Shown here: piece by piece, positions 6,169 to 13,879 of the stretch
Layout: each line of letters starts with the position of its first letter
How positions within the stretch are numbered: the stretch's first letter is position 1
Assembly (NCBI GenBank): GCA_965603115.1
Contig: CBFDBT010000029.1
Span: 1 to 20,247, forward strand
Reading direction: 5' to 3'
Length of the DNA stretch: 20,247 bases
Source of the DNA: CBFDBT01 sp965603115
GTDB lineage: Bacteria > Pseudomonadota > Alphaproteobacteria > Sphingomonadales > Kordiimonadaceae
Made by a program: the position numbers and the translations under genes
Notes under the pieces: model-generated
The model's database searches: none
What the model was told of the DNA's origin: nothing
What the model saw: the letters and a program-made list of their open reading frames with translations, nothing else

Positions 6169-7293
6169 TTATTTACGGAGGCGCCCTGGAGAATAATTAT
6201 TTTTTTCCCCACCAAGAGATTTTACGTCATCGGGAATATCACCAGTTAGGATTAGGCTTGCTGCGGCTGCGCTCCACGCTGGTGCGGTTTGGATGCCGTA
6301 ACCCCCTTGTCCAACACTCCAGAAAAAACTATCGCAGGCATCATCGAAACCAATAACAGGGGCTCTATCGGGTGCAAAAGTGCGCAAACCAGCCCATGAA
6401 TTTTCAATTTTTTTAACCTTACTATTGGTGGCACGCTCAAATTTATCGACAGCAACCGCCACATCTTCTATTTCGGGCTGCACATCGCAGGCTGGCGACA
6501 ATGTCTCGTCCGCAGGAGACACCATATATTGCCCATTTTCAGGCTTAAAATAATAGTCCTCATCAACATCAATAACGATGGGGCCATCTGGATCTACGCC
6601 CTCTGCAGGTACCATCACAATGGTGCGTCTCAAGGGTGTCAGCCCAATCGGCTTAATTCCAGCCCGCTCAGCGACAACATCCCCCCAGGCTCCTGCGCAA
6701 TTGATGATTACCTTTGCCCTCACTTCGCCTTTACGGGTGTTGACAAGCCAGCTACCATCCTCCCGCTTTGCATCAATCATCTCGCCGTCGTTTAAAATCT
6801 CTCCACCGTGCTGCTTGAACCCTTGCAAGAAACCCTGATGAAGCGCAAAGACATCCAAATCACCGCAGTCCTGATCACTAATAGCGCCAGCAACATCGGA
6901 GGAAGACAATATAGGCGCAACCTCAAGGACTTCATGCCGGCTTATTATATGCACGTCTTCGATAAGCCTTTTCATATCGCTACAAATTTCTTCGGCACGC
7001 CCACGCTTATCTTCATTAAAAATATGAAGAGCGCCGCGTTTGGTGATAAGCGGCACATCACAAAATCCTTCGGGGGGGTTTTTCAAAAAATCTTTACTGC
7101 ACATAGTTAGGGGGCGAATATCTGACCCACCATATGTTTCAGCATAAAAGGCAGCTGAGCGACCAGTTGTGTGATAGCCAGGCTGGCTTTCCATTTCGCA
7201 GATAATAGTTTTTCCATGGGGCGCCAAACGGTAGCCAATAGACGCTCCCGCAATGCCACCGCCAAAAATTAAAAAATCACATATGTGCGCCAT
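6169..7293 (-). CDS. FAD-dependent oxidoreductase, DadA/D-arginine-dehydrogenase-like
   Basis: This is a 374-residue flavoprotein of the DAO family. The Rossmann motif GGGIAGAS (residues 11-18) and the acidic residue E33 at the end of the second strand bind FAD. GYHTTGRSAAFYAETYG (39-55) closely resembles the substrate-side segment of bacterial D-arginine dehydrogenase (DauA), while the C-terminal GQGGYGIQTAPA closes the FAD site. It likely oxidises a D- or N-substituted amino acid in the cytoplasm; the precise substrate is inferred, not shown. The upstream ribosome-binding site is weak (AAGG about 11-12 nt before the ATG). It is divergent from hisN, with 96 bp between the start codons that presumably carry both promoters. 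No terminator was seen after the stop codon. Confidence 0.87.
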   Translation of the reverse strand: MAHICDFLIFGGGIAGASIGYRLAPHGKTIICEMESQPGYHTTGRSAAFYAETYGGSDIRPLTMCSKDFLKNPPEGFCDVPLITKRGALHIFNEDKRGRAEEICSDMKRLIEDVHIISRHEVLEVAPILSSSDVAGAISDQDCGDLDVFALHQGFLQGFKQHGGEILNDGEMIDAKREDGSWLVNTRKGEVRAKVIINCAGAWGDVVAERAGIKPIGLTPLRRTIVMVPAEGVDPDGPIVIDVDEDYYFKPENGQYMVSPADETLSPACDVQPEIEDVAVAVDKFERATNSKVKKIENSWAGLRTFAPDRAPVIGFDDACDSFFWSVGQGGYGIQTAPAWSAAAASLILTGDIPDDVKSLGGEKNNYSPGRLRK

Positions 7294-7389
7294 AAAACGT
7301 CGACCTTAAAAAAACTACGCTCAAGGTTGCGAATGTGGTGGATAAACAAGTCATTTGCAAGTATCCATTAAGGATTAAGGGAGAAAAAC

Positions 7390-8184
7390 ATGGCTGTCGC
7401 ACTGGCACCCTCAGATATAGAAGACTATAAATCTTTTGCAGGTAAACTGGCAGATGCAGCAGCACGCATTACGCTTGCCAATTTCAGAAAGCCCGTCGAG
7501 ATTGAGAACAAAGATAGAGCCGGTGCCTTTGACCCAGTGACAGCCGCAGACAAAGCTGCAGAGCAAGCCATGCGCGCGCTTATATCACAAGAATATCCTG
7601 ACCACACCATCATAGGCGAAGAATATGATAGCGTTAGTGGTAATAGTAAATTTAGCTGGGTGCTTGACCCCATAGATGGCACGCGGGCTTACATCATGGG
7701 CTTGCCAACTTGGGGCACGCTGATAGCACTCTTGTATGATGGTGAGCCAGTGATTGGCATTATTGACCAACCCTATACCAAAGAACGATTCATTGGAACG
7801 CCAAATGGCACCACGCTGAATGATAAAACAATAACATGCCGTAGCTGCAACAGTCTGGGAGAGGCCCTACTGTCAACGACAGCCTTCAACAGCTTTACGC
7901 CCCCAGAGCAAAAAGCATATTTAAAGCTTGCTAGTGCCGTCAAGCTTAACCGCGGCGAGTTCGACTGCTACGCCTACGCTATGCTTGCTCATGGCATGAT
8001 TGATATTGTTGCTGAGGCCGGCATGAAGATCGTCGACATCATGGCTTTGATCCCCGTTATTCGAGGCGCTGGCGGCATCGTGAGCAACTGGTACGGCGAA
8101 GATGTTTGTGATGATGGGCGGTTGCTTGCCTGCGGCGATGCCAACATACACCGCGATGCAATTGCTTTATTAAAAGACGCATAA
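7390..8184 (+). CDS. hisN: Histidinol-phosphatase, inositol monophosphatase family
   Basis: This 264-residue Mg-dependent phosphatase carries the family motifs. These are DPVTAADKAAE (48-58), GEE (76-78), WVLDPIDGTRAYIMG (90-104, metal ligands D93 and D96) and the C-terminal VDIMALIPVIRGAGGIV (215-231) with D216. The AliPvIrgAGG variant of the C-terminal motif is typical of HisN, which removes phosphate from L-histidinol phosphate in histidine biosynthesis. Other members of the superfamily act on inositol phosphate or PAP, so the substrate is likely but not proven. AAGGGAG at 7376-7382 supports the ATG at 7390. No other his gene lies nearby. It converges on the hydrolase gene, with 15 bp between stop codons and no visible terminator. 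Confidence 0.88.
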   Translation: MAVALAPSDIEDYKSFAGKLADAAARITLANFRKPVEIENKDRAGAFDPVTAADKAAEQAMRALISQEYPDHTIIGEEYDSVSGNSKFSWVLDPIDGTRAYIMGLPTWGTLIALLYDGEPVIGIIDQPYTKERFIGTPNGTTLNDKTITCRSCNSLGEALLSTTAFNSFTPPEQKAYLKLASAVKLNRGEFDCYAYAMLAHGMIDIVAEAGMKIVDIMALIPVIRGAGGIVSNWYGEDVCDDGRLLACGDANIHRDAIALLKDA

Positions 8185-8199
8185 AGACAAAATGAAATA

Positions 8200-9132
8200 T
8201 CAGTCCATAAACTCATCAAAGGCGGCCCAAAATTGAGCACGGTACTGGTCTTGTTCTTTTAATATTTCATGCATAGCGTCGGGCACCAAACGCAACTGCC
8301 CCTTGGGCAATCTAGCCGCCAAAGATGTCACCATAGCATTATCAACAATTTCATCTCCACCGGCTTGCACGATAAGGGTTGGTGTTTTTATGGCCTCAGG
8401 ATACCCAGTACTATGGAGTGTTTTAATAGAGCTAAGCGCTGCTTTTAGCCAGCCATAGGTAATACCGCCCAAGGCTAAATCATGGTCTTTTTTAATGAAA
8501 TAATCTTCATCTTCAAAACGCTCCACGTCACTTGTAAGCTTTTCGCGCCAGCCCCATCGCCCGCCTTTATAGTCACCAAAGCCAGCCAAATAACTTTTAT
8601 CAAGTCCAAGCTTGCACATGAGGGTTGATAGAGCAACCGCAATCCATTTGGGCATCTCATTAAAATTAATTCCCGCCATTGGCGCTGTCACAACCGTCTT
8701 GTCAATAAGGCCTGGGTAATCATGCAAAAACCTGAGGCTCAAATGTCCACCCATAGAATGGGCCAATATATGAAAAGGCCCTGGCATTGCTGGGCGAAGA
8801 TGGTCTGTGATACATTGTTCAAGGTCGGGCAAAGCCGTTGCGAAATTTTTAAAATAATGTTTTTCGCGGTTTTCAAGTGGCCGCGTGGATAATCCCTGAC
8901 CGCGCCAATCCATAGCCGCAACAGCAAAGCCGCGCTCAAGTAGCTCGTTAACCACTTCAAAGTATTTTTCGATAAATTCCGTGCGTCCAGGCAAGACGAT
9001 GACAGTGCCCTTCGACGTAGCATTTGTTGCGGGCCACATCGCATACCGTATCGTTACAGCATCGATATTAGACTTGAAAAACGCTATTTTACCACCGACA
9101 GGCATATTTCTACGGCGATTAATATTTTCCAA
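8200..9132 (-). CDS. Alpha/beta hydrolase, lysophospholipase/monoacylglycerol lipase-like
   Basis: This 310-residue serine hydrolase resembles PldB/monoglyceride lipases (Hydrolase_4 family). The catalytic triad reads S126 in AHSMGG, D260 in QAGGDEIVD and H288 in DAMHE. VLPGRTEFIEKY (46-57) near the oxyanion loop and MDWRGQGLS (74-82) are typical of the family. No signal peptide is seen, so it is cytoplasmic or loosely membrane-bound. The longest frame starts with TTG at 9132 with little ribosome-binding sequence; ATG at 9105 (residue 10, MPVGGKIAFFK) is an alternative start. It lies 33 bp downstream of the tadE-like gene on the same strand with no terminator between them. It may therefore be read through from the minor-pilin operon, although a role in pili is not suggested by its family. 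Confidence 0.88.
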   Translation of the reverse strand: MENINRRRNMPVGGKIAFFKSNIDAVTIRYAMWPATNATSKGTVIVLPGRTEFIEKYFEVVNELLERGFAVAAMDWRGQGLSTRPLENREKHYFKNFATALPDLEQCITDHLRPAMPGPFHILAHSMGGHLSLRFLHDYPGLIDKTVVTAPMAGINFNEMPKWIAVALSTLMCKLGLDKSYLAGFGDYKGGRWGWREKLTSDVERFEDEDYFIKKDHDLALGGITYGWLKAALSSIKTLHSTGYPEAIKTPTLIVQAGGDEIVDNAMVTSLAARLPKGQLRLVPDAMHEILKEQDQYRAQFWAAFDEFMD

Positions 9133-9165
9133 AATTTAAATCCCATCCAAATAATATAACATTAA

Positions 9166-9645
9166 CTATGTAACTGCATTTTCTTCCGTCAGGAAGCCAG
9201 CAGATGTTCCAGATATTTGAAACCCATTCCTACTTGCATCCCCCAAGAGCATATTCACTGGTATGATGGGTGTATATTGATAGGTGATGGTTATGGAAAT
9301 TAAACGGGTATTATCTGCGTTTAAATCCCCAGACACAACAATGGAAACGAGTTGGTCTTGTGAAACCCCTAACAAATTAGATGTTGCATATTCTTCAAGC
9401 TCTTGTGTCGTAGCAGCATAATTCACCAAGGCATATCGTGTGGCCTCTTCTGCAGCAAAGGTCACGACAGCCTGCACATAAACCACACGCGCCAGCTCAA
9501 TGATTAAAATAATTGCCGTCATAAATATAGGAAAGGTCAGAGCAAACTCTACAGCAACGGCACCATCATCTTTTTTAAAGAAACGATTGAGTTTCTGCCT
9601 CAAGGCGCTAGCCTTTCTACGCTTATGTACATTTGCGTTCTTCAT
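9166..9645 (-). CDS. TadE-like minor pilin/pseudopilin
   Basis: This is a 159-residue TadE-family protein of the Flp pilus system. A basic N-terminus is followed by DDGAVAVEFALTFPIF: a glycine, then a mature end with glutamate at position 5 and a single hydrophobic helix. This is the form processed by the prepilin peptidase CpaA. The rest is a periplasmic domain of beta-type sequence. The ATG at 9645 is chosen; the codon before it is TTG in the same frame. The ATG shares one base with the TGA of the upstream gene (TGATG), so translation is coupled. It is the last of the three divergent pilin-like genes. TadE proteins are needed for pilus assembly or initiation in the systems studied. Confidence 0.85.
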   Translation of the reverse strand: MKNANVHKRRKASALRQKLNRFFKKDDGAVAVEFALTFPIFMTAIILIIELARVVYVQAVVTFAAEEATRYALVNYAATTQELEEYATSNLLGVSQDQLVSIVVSGDLNADNTRLISITITYQYTPIIPVNMLLGDASRNGFQISGTSAGFLTEENAVT

Positions 9646-10193
9646 CAATTCAACCTTACCGTTGCAATATCAGAAATAGTCACCGTTCGCTCAGGCGCTA
9701 CAAAACCAAATACAAATGTATAAGATTCACTCAGCGTGATATCCAAATAAGCACTACGGTTTACACCGTCAGCACAGGTTAAATTATCCCCTGTGCCAGG
9801 ATCAGAATTCGGGTCTGGGTCTACACCAAAGCAAGCTGACGCAGCATTTCCGCATGAACAAGAAAGCGCGGCTGTTACCGTGGCCCCCGTCGCGCGCTTA
9901 CTTGTTGTTAGGCCCGCAAGCGTAGCGTTTTTTATGTCCAGGTAGGCATCATAGGAAGCATCAGAAGTATCAAATACTGGTTTTCTTACCAACGCATATT
10001 GCGCACCAGCACGCACAGCATTGGTCACTTCCATTTTTCTTGCCATAAGTAATCCATAATCTAGAACACCCAAGGCGATCGTCAGCAACAAAGTCATTAT
10101 CAAAGCAGTTTCGACCGCAATGGCCCCGCTTTCATTTTTTCTAAACTTGCTAAACACTTGGTAAATTTTATATGTGACTCTATTTTCCATCAT
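9645..10193 (-). CDS. TadE-like minor pilin/pseudopilin (second copy)
   Basis: This is a 182-residue TadE-family protein. FRKNESGAIAVETALIM has the prepilin processing glycine, a mature end AIAVE with glutamate at position 5, and one hydrophobic helix running to about residue 50. The remainder is a periplasmic domain containing several cysteines (CSCGN, CFGVD, and one before ADGVN) that may form disulfides. The cysteine-rich region is not shared with the other TadE-like protein, so the two are not simple duplicates. The frame begins with two ATG codons (10193 and 10190). The first overlaps the TAA of the tadG-like gene by one base (TAATG), which implies translational coupling. GGTGGA just upstream is a plausible ribosome-binding site. 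Confidence 0.85.
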   Translation of the reverse strand: MMENRVTYKIYQVFSKFRKNESGAIAVETALIMTLLLTIALGVLDYGLLMARKMEVTNAVRAGAQYALVRKPVFDTSDASYDAYLDIKNATLAGLTTSKRATGATVTAALSCSCGNAASACFGVDPDPNSDPGTGDNLTCADGVNRSAYLDITLSESYTFVFGFVAPERTVTISDIATVRLN

Positions 10194-11560
10194 TATTCCA
10201 CCAACTGAACTCTCGTCAAGTCAGTGCTCCCTTCTCCTGAAAGCCCAATAGCAGAACAAACTGTCTCATCATTTCCCACATGACTACTACCACTAAACTC
10301 AACTGTATAACCATATATTTTCAAGCATGAAGGCGCTGCACTTGCTCCACCATTCATATTAACATCTCCATAGGGCGCATAAATTACCCCGTCCAGGGAC
10401 ATATCTGCACCGCCATTAAAGCTAAGGTCTTGATGATGGTTACCAGGCGCAGTCAAATCCTGATAGAATAATATTCCTGCATATTCCCCTGATTCCGTCG
10501 CAGAAAAGTCCATGGAAACTTGACCATTTTGCTTCATGCCCCCAACATCACCTTCGGTGTCGCCTGTGAGGAAAAACCCAACATTACTGCCCGACATCTC
10601 AGCCCCGGCATTAGCATCAAAGTCACCATTATGTATAATGTAAATACCCTCATCAAAAACTACATTGCTCTGCACTTTTATGCCGCCACAATATGTTCCA
10701 GGTGAAAGATGATAAGTTATATTGCCAAAGCCATCATCAACTGCTGTACCAACGGTAGCAGGATCAACAGGCGAATTGTTATTTTCAAAAGTACAAGGAC
10801 TATCCTCAGGAGTTGGAGGAACAAAACCGTCATATGGGTTAGCAATTTCGGAGGCAAGTGTTTGTGGCACAATAGGATTGCCATCGGCGTCAGTTATGGC
10901 ACCGCCACCAATTTCACGGTAATTACCAACTGTTGTCGCTGATGGTAATGCTACAGTCGCATCACCTCCCACTTGGATAGAGCTCTCGCTCGTGCTATTT
11001 GATGCAATACCACAATCAGATGTCACGGTTGTGGTGCCTGTAAAATTCATCGCTCTATTAGAGCTAGGGCTTAAGGCCACCACACAGGCACCGCCAATAA
11101 CCAGCGCCCCTGCCACGCCACGGCTTTGCACATTCACTGTGAAGTCCTCACCATTAAATATGCCGTAAAAGGCCGAGATAAAATAAAGCTGGGTAGCTCT
11201 GGTATTTATGACTTCAACATAACCAGCCTCTCCAGCGTAAGTACCATTTAACGGCGGGTAATTAATAGTTAGCGTATCTTGATTAGGGTCATATCCTCTA
11301 GTGAGTGCAAAGTCATAAACTAGGTCTTGCATCGTAGCGCCGTCGTAATTAACAGAGTGGTGCGCACCTTCAACCGCTGCAGTATCAACAAGAGATTGCG
11401 TGGTCCTGCGCTCCATATACCAACTGACGACATCAATACCAAGCCCTGCAAACCCTAAGAGCATGGGGAAAAGAACAACCGTCATGGTCATCATGCCGCC
11501 ACTCTCGTCACGTATGAAACGCGTTACCGCTGCGTTTATTCTAATAGCGTGTCTAAGCAT
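10193..11560 (-). CDS. TadG-like pilus assembly protein
   Basis: This is a 455-residue protein beginning with a Tad-type N-terminus: RDESGGMMTMTVV and a hydrophobic helix up to about residue 45, then IDVVSWYMERRTTQSLVDTAAVEGA, typical of TadG/Tad-domain proteins. There is no glutamate at position 5 after the glycine, so cleavage as a pilin is doubtful. The long remainder is rich in G, N, S and T with a probable beta-helix or beta-sandwich and paired cysteines, and it is presumably periplasmic or pilus-associated. The start at 11560 is preferred because AGGA lies 8 nt upstream. Two earlier in-frame ATG codons (11608, 11605) would add 16 or 15 residues and abut a 14-bp palindrome. It is the first gene of a minus-strand operon with the two tadE-like genes. 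Confidence 0.82.
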   Translation of the reverse strand: MLRHAIRINAAVTRFIRDESGGMMTMTVVLFPMLLGFAGLGIDVVSWYMERRTTQSLVDTAAVEGAHHSVNYDGATMQDLVYDFALTRGYDPNQDTLTINYPPLNGTYAGEAGYVEVINTRATQLYFISAFYGIFNGEDFTVNVQSRGVAGALVIGGACVVALSPSSNRAMNFTGTTTVTSDCGIASNSTSESSIQVGGDATVALPSATTVGNYREIGGGAITDADGNPIVPQTLASEIANPYDGFVPPTPEDSPCTFENNNSPVDPATVGTAVDDGFGNITYHLSPGTYCGGIKVQSNVVFDEGIYIIHNGDFDANAGAEMSGSNVGFFLTGDTEGDVGGMKQNGQVSMDFSATESGEYAGILFYQDLTAPGNHHQDLSFNGGADMSLDGVIYAPYGDVNMNGGASAAPSCLKIYGYTVEFSGSSHVGNDETVCSAIGLSGEGSTDLTRVQLVE

Positions 11561-11608
11561 AATAATAATCCTAAACAAAATATGGCAATTAAGATATAAA
11601 GACATCAT

Positions 11609-11622
11609 ACCTTAATTAAGGT
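11609..11622. promoter_or_regulatory. Perfect 14-bp palindrome upstream of the tadG-like gene
   Basis: ACCTTAATTAAGGT is its own reverse complement. It lies next to the longest possible start of the tadG-like gene and 49 bp before the preferred start, so it sits in the promoter or leader of the minor-pilin operon. It could be an operator, but its AT content makes chance possible. Confidence 0.35.
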
Positions 11623-11951
11623 TATCTAAAAGTAAAAAACAAAATACAATTTTATTAAAATCATCTACACATTAAACCCTAGAGGGCCCGATATATCCTC
11701 AAAAGAAGATGTTTATAGTATTACATTATCCACTTCTTGGCGATAAGAAATTAAATTTAGTAGCCAAAGCAATGTGATTTTTGGCTAATGATGCTGATTT
11801 TATTTGCTTTTATTAACTATATATATTTAACTAGCCGCGGTGCATTAGCACCTAGGGGGCGAGAGTTTAATTCAATGTGAGAAATATATACAATTTTATA
11901 TAAATTTTATATATGTAAAACAATGCATTAGGCCTTTAATTTATTCTCATG
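11623..11951. promoter_or_regulatory. Divergent control region between the minor-pilin operon and flp
   Basis: There is no gene here; this is a strongly AT-rich stretch between divergent pilus operons. An 8-bp inverted repeat TAGCCAAA (11761-11768) and TTTGGCTA (11780-11787) has an 11-nt loop. A GGTGC, ATTA, GCACC hairpin (11839-11852) is flanked by CTAG on both sides. Very AT-rich DNA (about 11880-11925) lies just upstream of the flp promoter. These may be regulator sites, but none matches a motif I can name. Confidence 0.45.
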
Positions 11952-11966
11952 TTAACCTTTTGTTAA
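11952..11966 (+). promoter_or_regulatory. CtrA-type box upstream of flp
   Basis: TTAA, CCTTTTG, TTAA matches the CtrA consensus TTAA-N7-TTAA exactly. It is centred about 60 bp before the flp start. A -10-like TAATTT (11980-11985) lies where an activator overlapping the -35 region would need it. In Caulobacter the orthologous pilA promoter is CtrA-activated, which makes this assignment credible. Binding is inferred. Confidence 0.7.
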
Positions 11967-12017
11967 TAGTCTTGGGGAATAATTTACATTCAACATAAGT
12001 TATCAGGAGATAGTACT

Positions 12018-12203
12018 ATGATTAAATTTCTAAAAAGTTTTCGTCGCGACGAAGAAGCCGCAACTGCTATTGAGTATGGTCTCATCGCAGCACTAATTGC
12101 CATTGCTCTTATTGCATCGCTTACAGCTGTAGGTGGTTCACTATCACAAATCTTTGGCACGGTTTCATCAGAGATTGATACAGTTAACACAACAGCTTCT
12201 TAA
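12018..12203 (+). CDS. flp: Flp-type major pilin
   Basis: This is a 61-residue Flp/PilA prepilin, the main subunit of the Tad pilus. A short basic leader (MIKFLKSFRRDEEA) precedes ATAIEYGLIAALIAIALIA, which has the invariant glutamate at position 5, the adjoining tyrosine and the hydrophobic helix. The length is normal for the family. The residue before the cleavage site is alanine (A14), where most Flp pilins have glycine (ESG-ATAIEYG). CAGGAG lies 7-8 nt before the ATG. The gene has its own CtrA-type promoter and its own terminator downstream, so pilin can be made in excess over the assembly machinery. Confidence in the pilin identity is very high. Confidence 0.96.
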   Translation: MIKFLKSFRRDEEAATAIEYGLIAALIAIALIASLTAVGGSLSQIFGTVSSEIDTVNTTAS

Positions 12204-12257
12204 TAATTTTTCTATAAAATTATATTAAGGACTATACGTTAAATTAGTTATATAATC

Positions 12258-12296
12258 ATTGGGTGGTCGGTTTAAGTATCGATTACCCAATTTTTT
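12258..12296 (+). terminator. Intrinsic terminator between flp and cpaA
   Basis: ATTGGGT (12258-12264) pairs with ACCCAAT (12285-12291). A short inner TCG/CGA pair narrows the 20-nt loop. Six T residues (12291-12296) follow. It would separate abundant flp mRNA from the cpa operon, with read-through as an option. Confidence 0.8.
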
Positions 12297-12370
12297 GTCC
12301 TCAGGCTCAACGCATCTTTTTAAGGCAAAATTCACATAGTGCTTGAACTTAAAGGCAAGAAAGCATGTAG

Positions 12371-12877
12371 ATGGCTGATATAATTATCATTTCCACACTT
12401 TGCGCTGTCATGGTTATTTTGGCCATTGCCGCCGTGAGTGATATTCGCCATCGACGCATTCAAAATATTTTACCCCTTATTTTGATTGGCCTGTACGGTA
12501 TTTTTGCTTTAACGGCCCAACTTCAAAACGATATATATCAGGTAAATATAATAAACGGGCTTCTAACGGGCGGAATAATCCTCGCTGGTGGACTTGTTTT
12601 ATTTGCACTTAAAGCCATGGGCGGCGGCGATGTTAAACTTGCAGCGGCCCTCTCATTATTTGCTGGAACCCAGTATATAGCTGAGGTTTTGATACTTATC
12701 GCTTTGTCTGGTGGGCTAGTAACTGGGGTAACTTGGGCCTATACAAAAGTAAGACAAAAACAAAATAAGGTTGACGCCGCGAATCGACATAGCGTACCCT
12801 ATGGTGTGGCCATATCAATAAGTGGTATTTGGCTTTGTATTCAACTTTTAAAAGTCGCTAATTTTGCGACAATATGA
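12371..12877 (+). CDS. cpaA: Prepilin peptidase CpaA/TadV
   Basis: This is a 168-residue A24-family membrane aspartyl protease that cleaves the Flp and TadE leaders. Catalytic aspartates are D24 in AAVSDIRHRRIQN and D87 in MGGGDVKLAAA. The protein has about four hydrophobic segments, starting at residues 3-22, and ends with VPYGVAIS plus a last helix, as usual in the family. It lacks the N-terminal methyltransferase domain of PilD-type enzymes, as expected for the CpaA/TadV branch. The start at 12371 follows a TAG in another frame and has no strong ribosome-binding site. It is separated from cpaB by 132 bp that contain two palindromes. Confidence 0.93.
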   Translation: MADIIIISTLCAVMVILAIAAVSDIRHRRIQNILPLILIGLYGIFALTAQLQNDIYQVNIINGLLTGGIILAGGLVLFALKAMGGGDVKLAAALSLFAGTQYIAEVLILIALSGGLVTGVTWAYTKVRQKQNKVDAANRHSVPYGVAISISGIWLCIQLLKVANFATI

Positions 12878-12927
12878 GTGATTACATGCCAAGATTAAGA
12901 GGGTCATTTGGGAGAAACAAAAGAATA

Positions 12928-12952
12928 AACCATTATAATGGTTGATTTTTTT
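12928..12952 (+). terminator. Palindrome plus T-tract between cpaA and cpaB
   Basis: AACCATTATAATGGTT (12928-12943) is a perfect 16-bp palindrome, a 6-bp stem with a TATA loop. It is followed by GA and seven T residues. It may be a weak terminator after cpaA or an operator for a cpaB promoter; the low-GC stem makes termination uncertain. Confidence 0.45.
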
Positions 12953-12968
12953 ACAGAAACAGGCGAAA

Positions 12969-12986
12969 GTTATATTCTTATATAAC
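12969..12986. repeat. Second palindrome before cpaB
   Basis: GTTATAT, TCTT, ATATAAC forms a perfect 7-bp stem with a 4-nt loop, 23 bp before the cpaB start. It could affect translation or bind a regulator; there is no known motif. Confidence 0.3.
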
Positions 12987-13009
12987 CCAACCTAGAGTGG
13001 ACGAAAGCT

Positions 13010-13879
13010 ATGAATGCCAGAACATTAATAGTAGCCGCCTTGGCCCTAGTGGGTGCAATTGTTGCATTTATGTTAGTCAAGACTTTTTTATCCAGCGCAC
13101 AACAAAGTGCTATACAAGACGTTCAGCCAGTATCGGCAACAACCAAAGTCCTTGTATCTGCAAGACCTTTGCCAACAGGAACAATCCTTAAGCTTGAAGA
13201 CCTTAAGTGGATGGAATGGCCAGAAAATGCCATTGCTCAAACTTTTATCGTCGAGGGTAAGGGTAAGATTGCGGATCAGGTTGGCAAAGTTGTTCGCATC
13301 TCTTTTGGTGACAGCGAGCCTCTTAGCGCGACAAAAATAGTAAGTAAGGGCGCACGCGGGTTTGTAGCGGCAATGTTGAGCCCTAATATGCGCGCCGTTA
13401 CCGTCTCAGTGAACGCGCAAACCGGCTTGGCCGGGCTAGCTTTGCCCGGCGACAGAGTTGATGTTATTCTCACGCACAAAGTTAATGACCCATACGGGCT
13501 TCCTCATTCGGTTGCGGAAACTGTCATGGGCAATGTGCGTTTATTAAGTGTCGATCAACGCTCTGCTGATAACAGCGCAGTTGGCAAGCCGGCCAAGACT
13601 GTTACCCTAGAGGTAACCCCTAAAATGGTAGAAAAGATTGCCATGCTGCAAAAACTTGGTGCTTTGTCTCTTAGTCTTAGGTCACTGCCTCGCGACGAGA
13701 AAGACCTCGAAGACGATCTTTATGCAATGCCTATAGATAATACAGGGTCTATAACTTGGGATAATGAAGTTAGCCCATTGTTGGAAGCCAACAAAGGCAA
13801 GCATATAGTTGTTGTTCGCCGCGGAGGAGCTGCGGCAGCAAAGAACTTTGAGGATAAATCGAAGGAGAAGGGTCAATGA
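13010..13879 (+). CDS. cpaB: Flp pilus assembly protein CpaB/RcpC
   Basis: This is a 289-residue periplasmic protein anchored by one N-terminal hydrophobic segment (residues 6-27). A SAF domain (about 44-112, from TKVLVSARPLPTGTIL to PLSATKIV) is followed by the RcpC/CpaB domain with GFVAAMLSPNMRAVTVSV and LPGDRVDVILTH. The family links the inner-membrane machinery to the secretin and is needed for secretin function. The C-terminus is a charged, probably flexible tail. The ATG at 13010 has only a weak GGA upstream. The stop overlaps the cpaC start by four bases (ATGA), so translation is coupled. Confidence 0.94.
   Translation: MNARTLIVAALALVGAIVAFMLVKTFLSSAQQSAIQDVQPVSATTKVLVSARPLPTGTILKLEDLKWMEWPENAIAQTFIVEGKGKIADQVGKVVRISFGDSEPLSATKIVSKGARGFVAAMLSPNMRAVTVSVNAQTGLAGLALPGDRVDVILTHKVNDPYGLPHSVAETVMGNVRLLSVDQRSADNSAVGKPAKTVTLEVTPKMVEKIAMLQKLGALSLSLRSLPRDEKDLEDDLYAMPIDNTGSITWDNEVSPLLEANKGKHIVVVRRGGAAAAKNFEDKSKEKGQ

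Noticed and set aside
11616..11630. Second possible CtrA box, TTAA-N7-TAAA, near the tadG-like gene.
   Set aside because: One half-site deviates, and the overlap with the 14-bp palindrome in AT-rich DNA makes chance likely.
12938..12985. Short frame MVDFFTETGESYILI before cpaB, considered as a leader peptide.
   Set aside because: No ribosome-binding site, and it runs across two palindromes; no support beyond being open.
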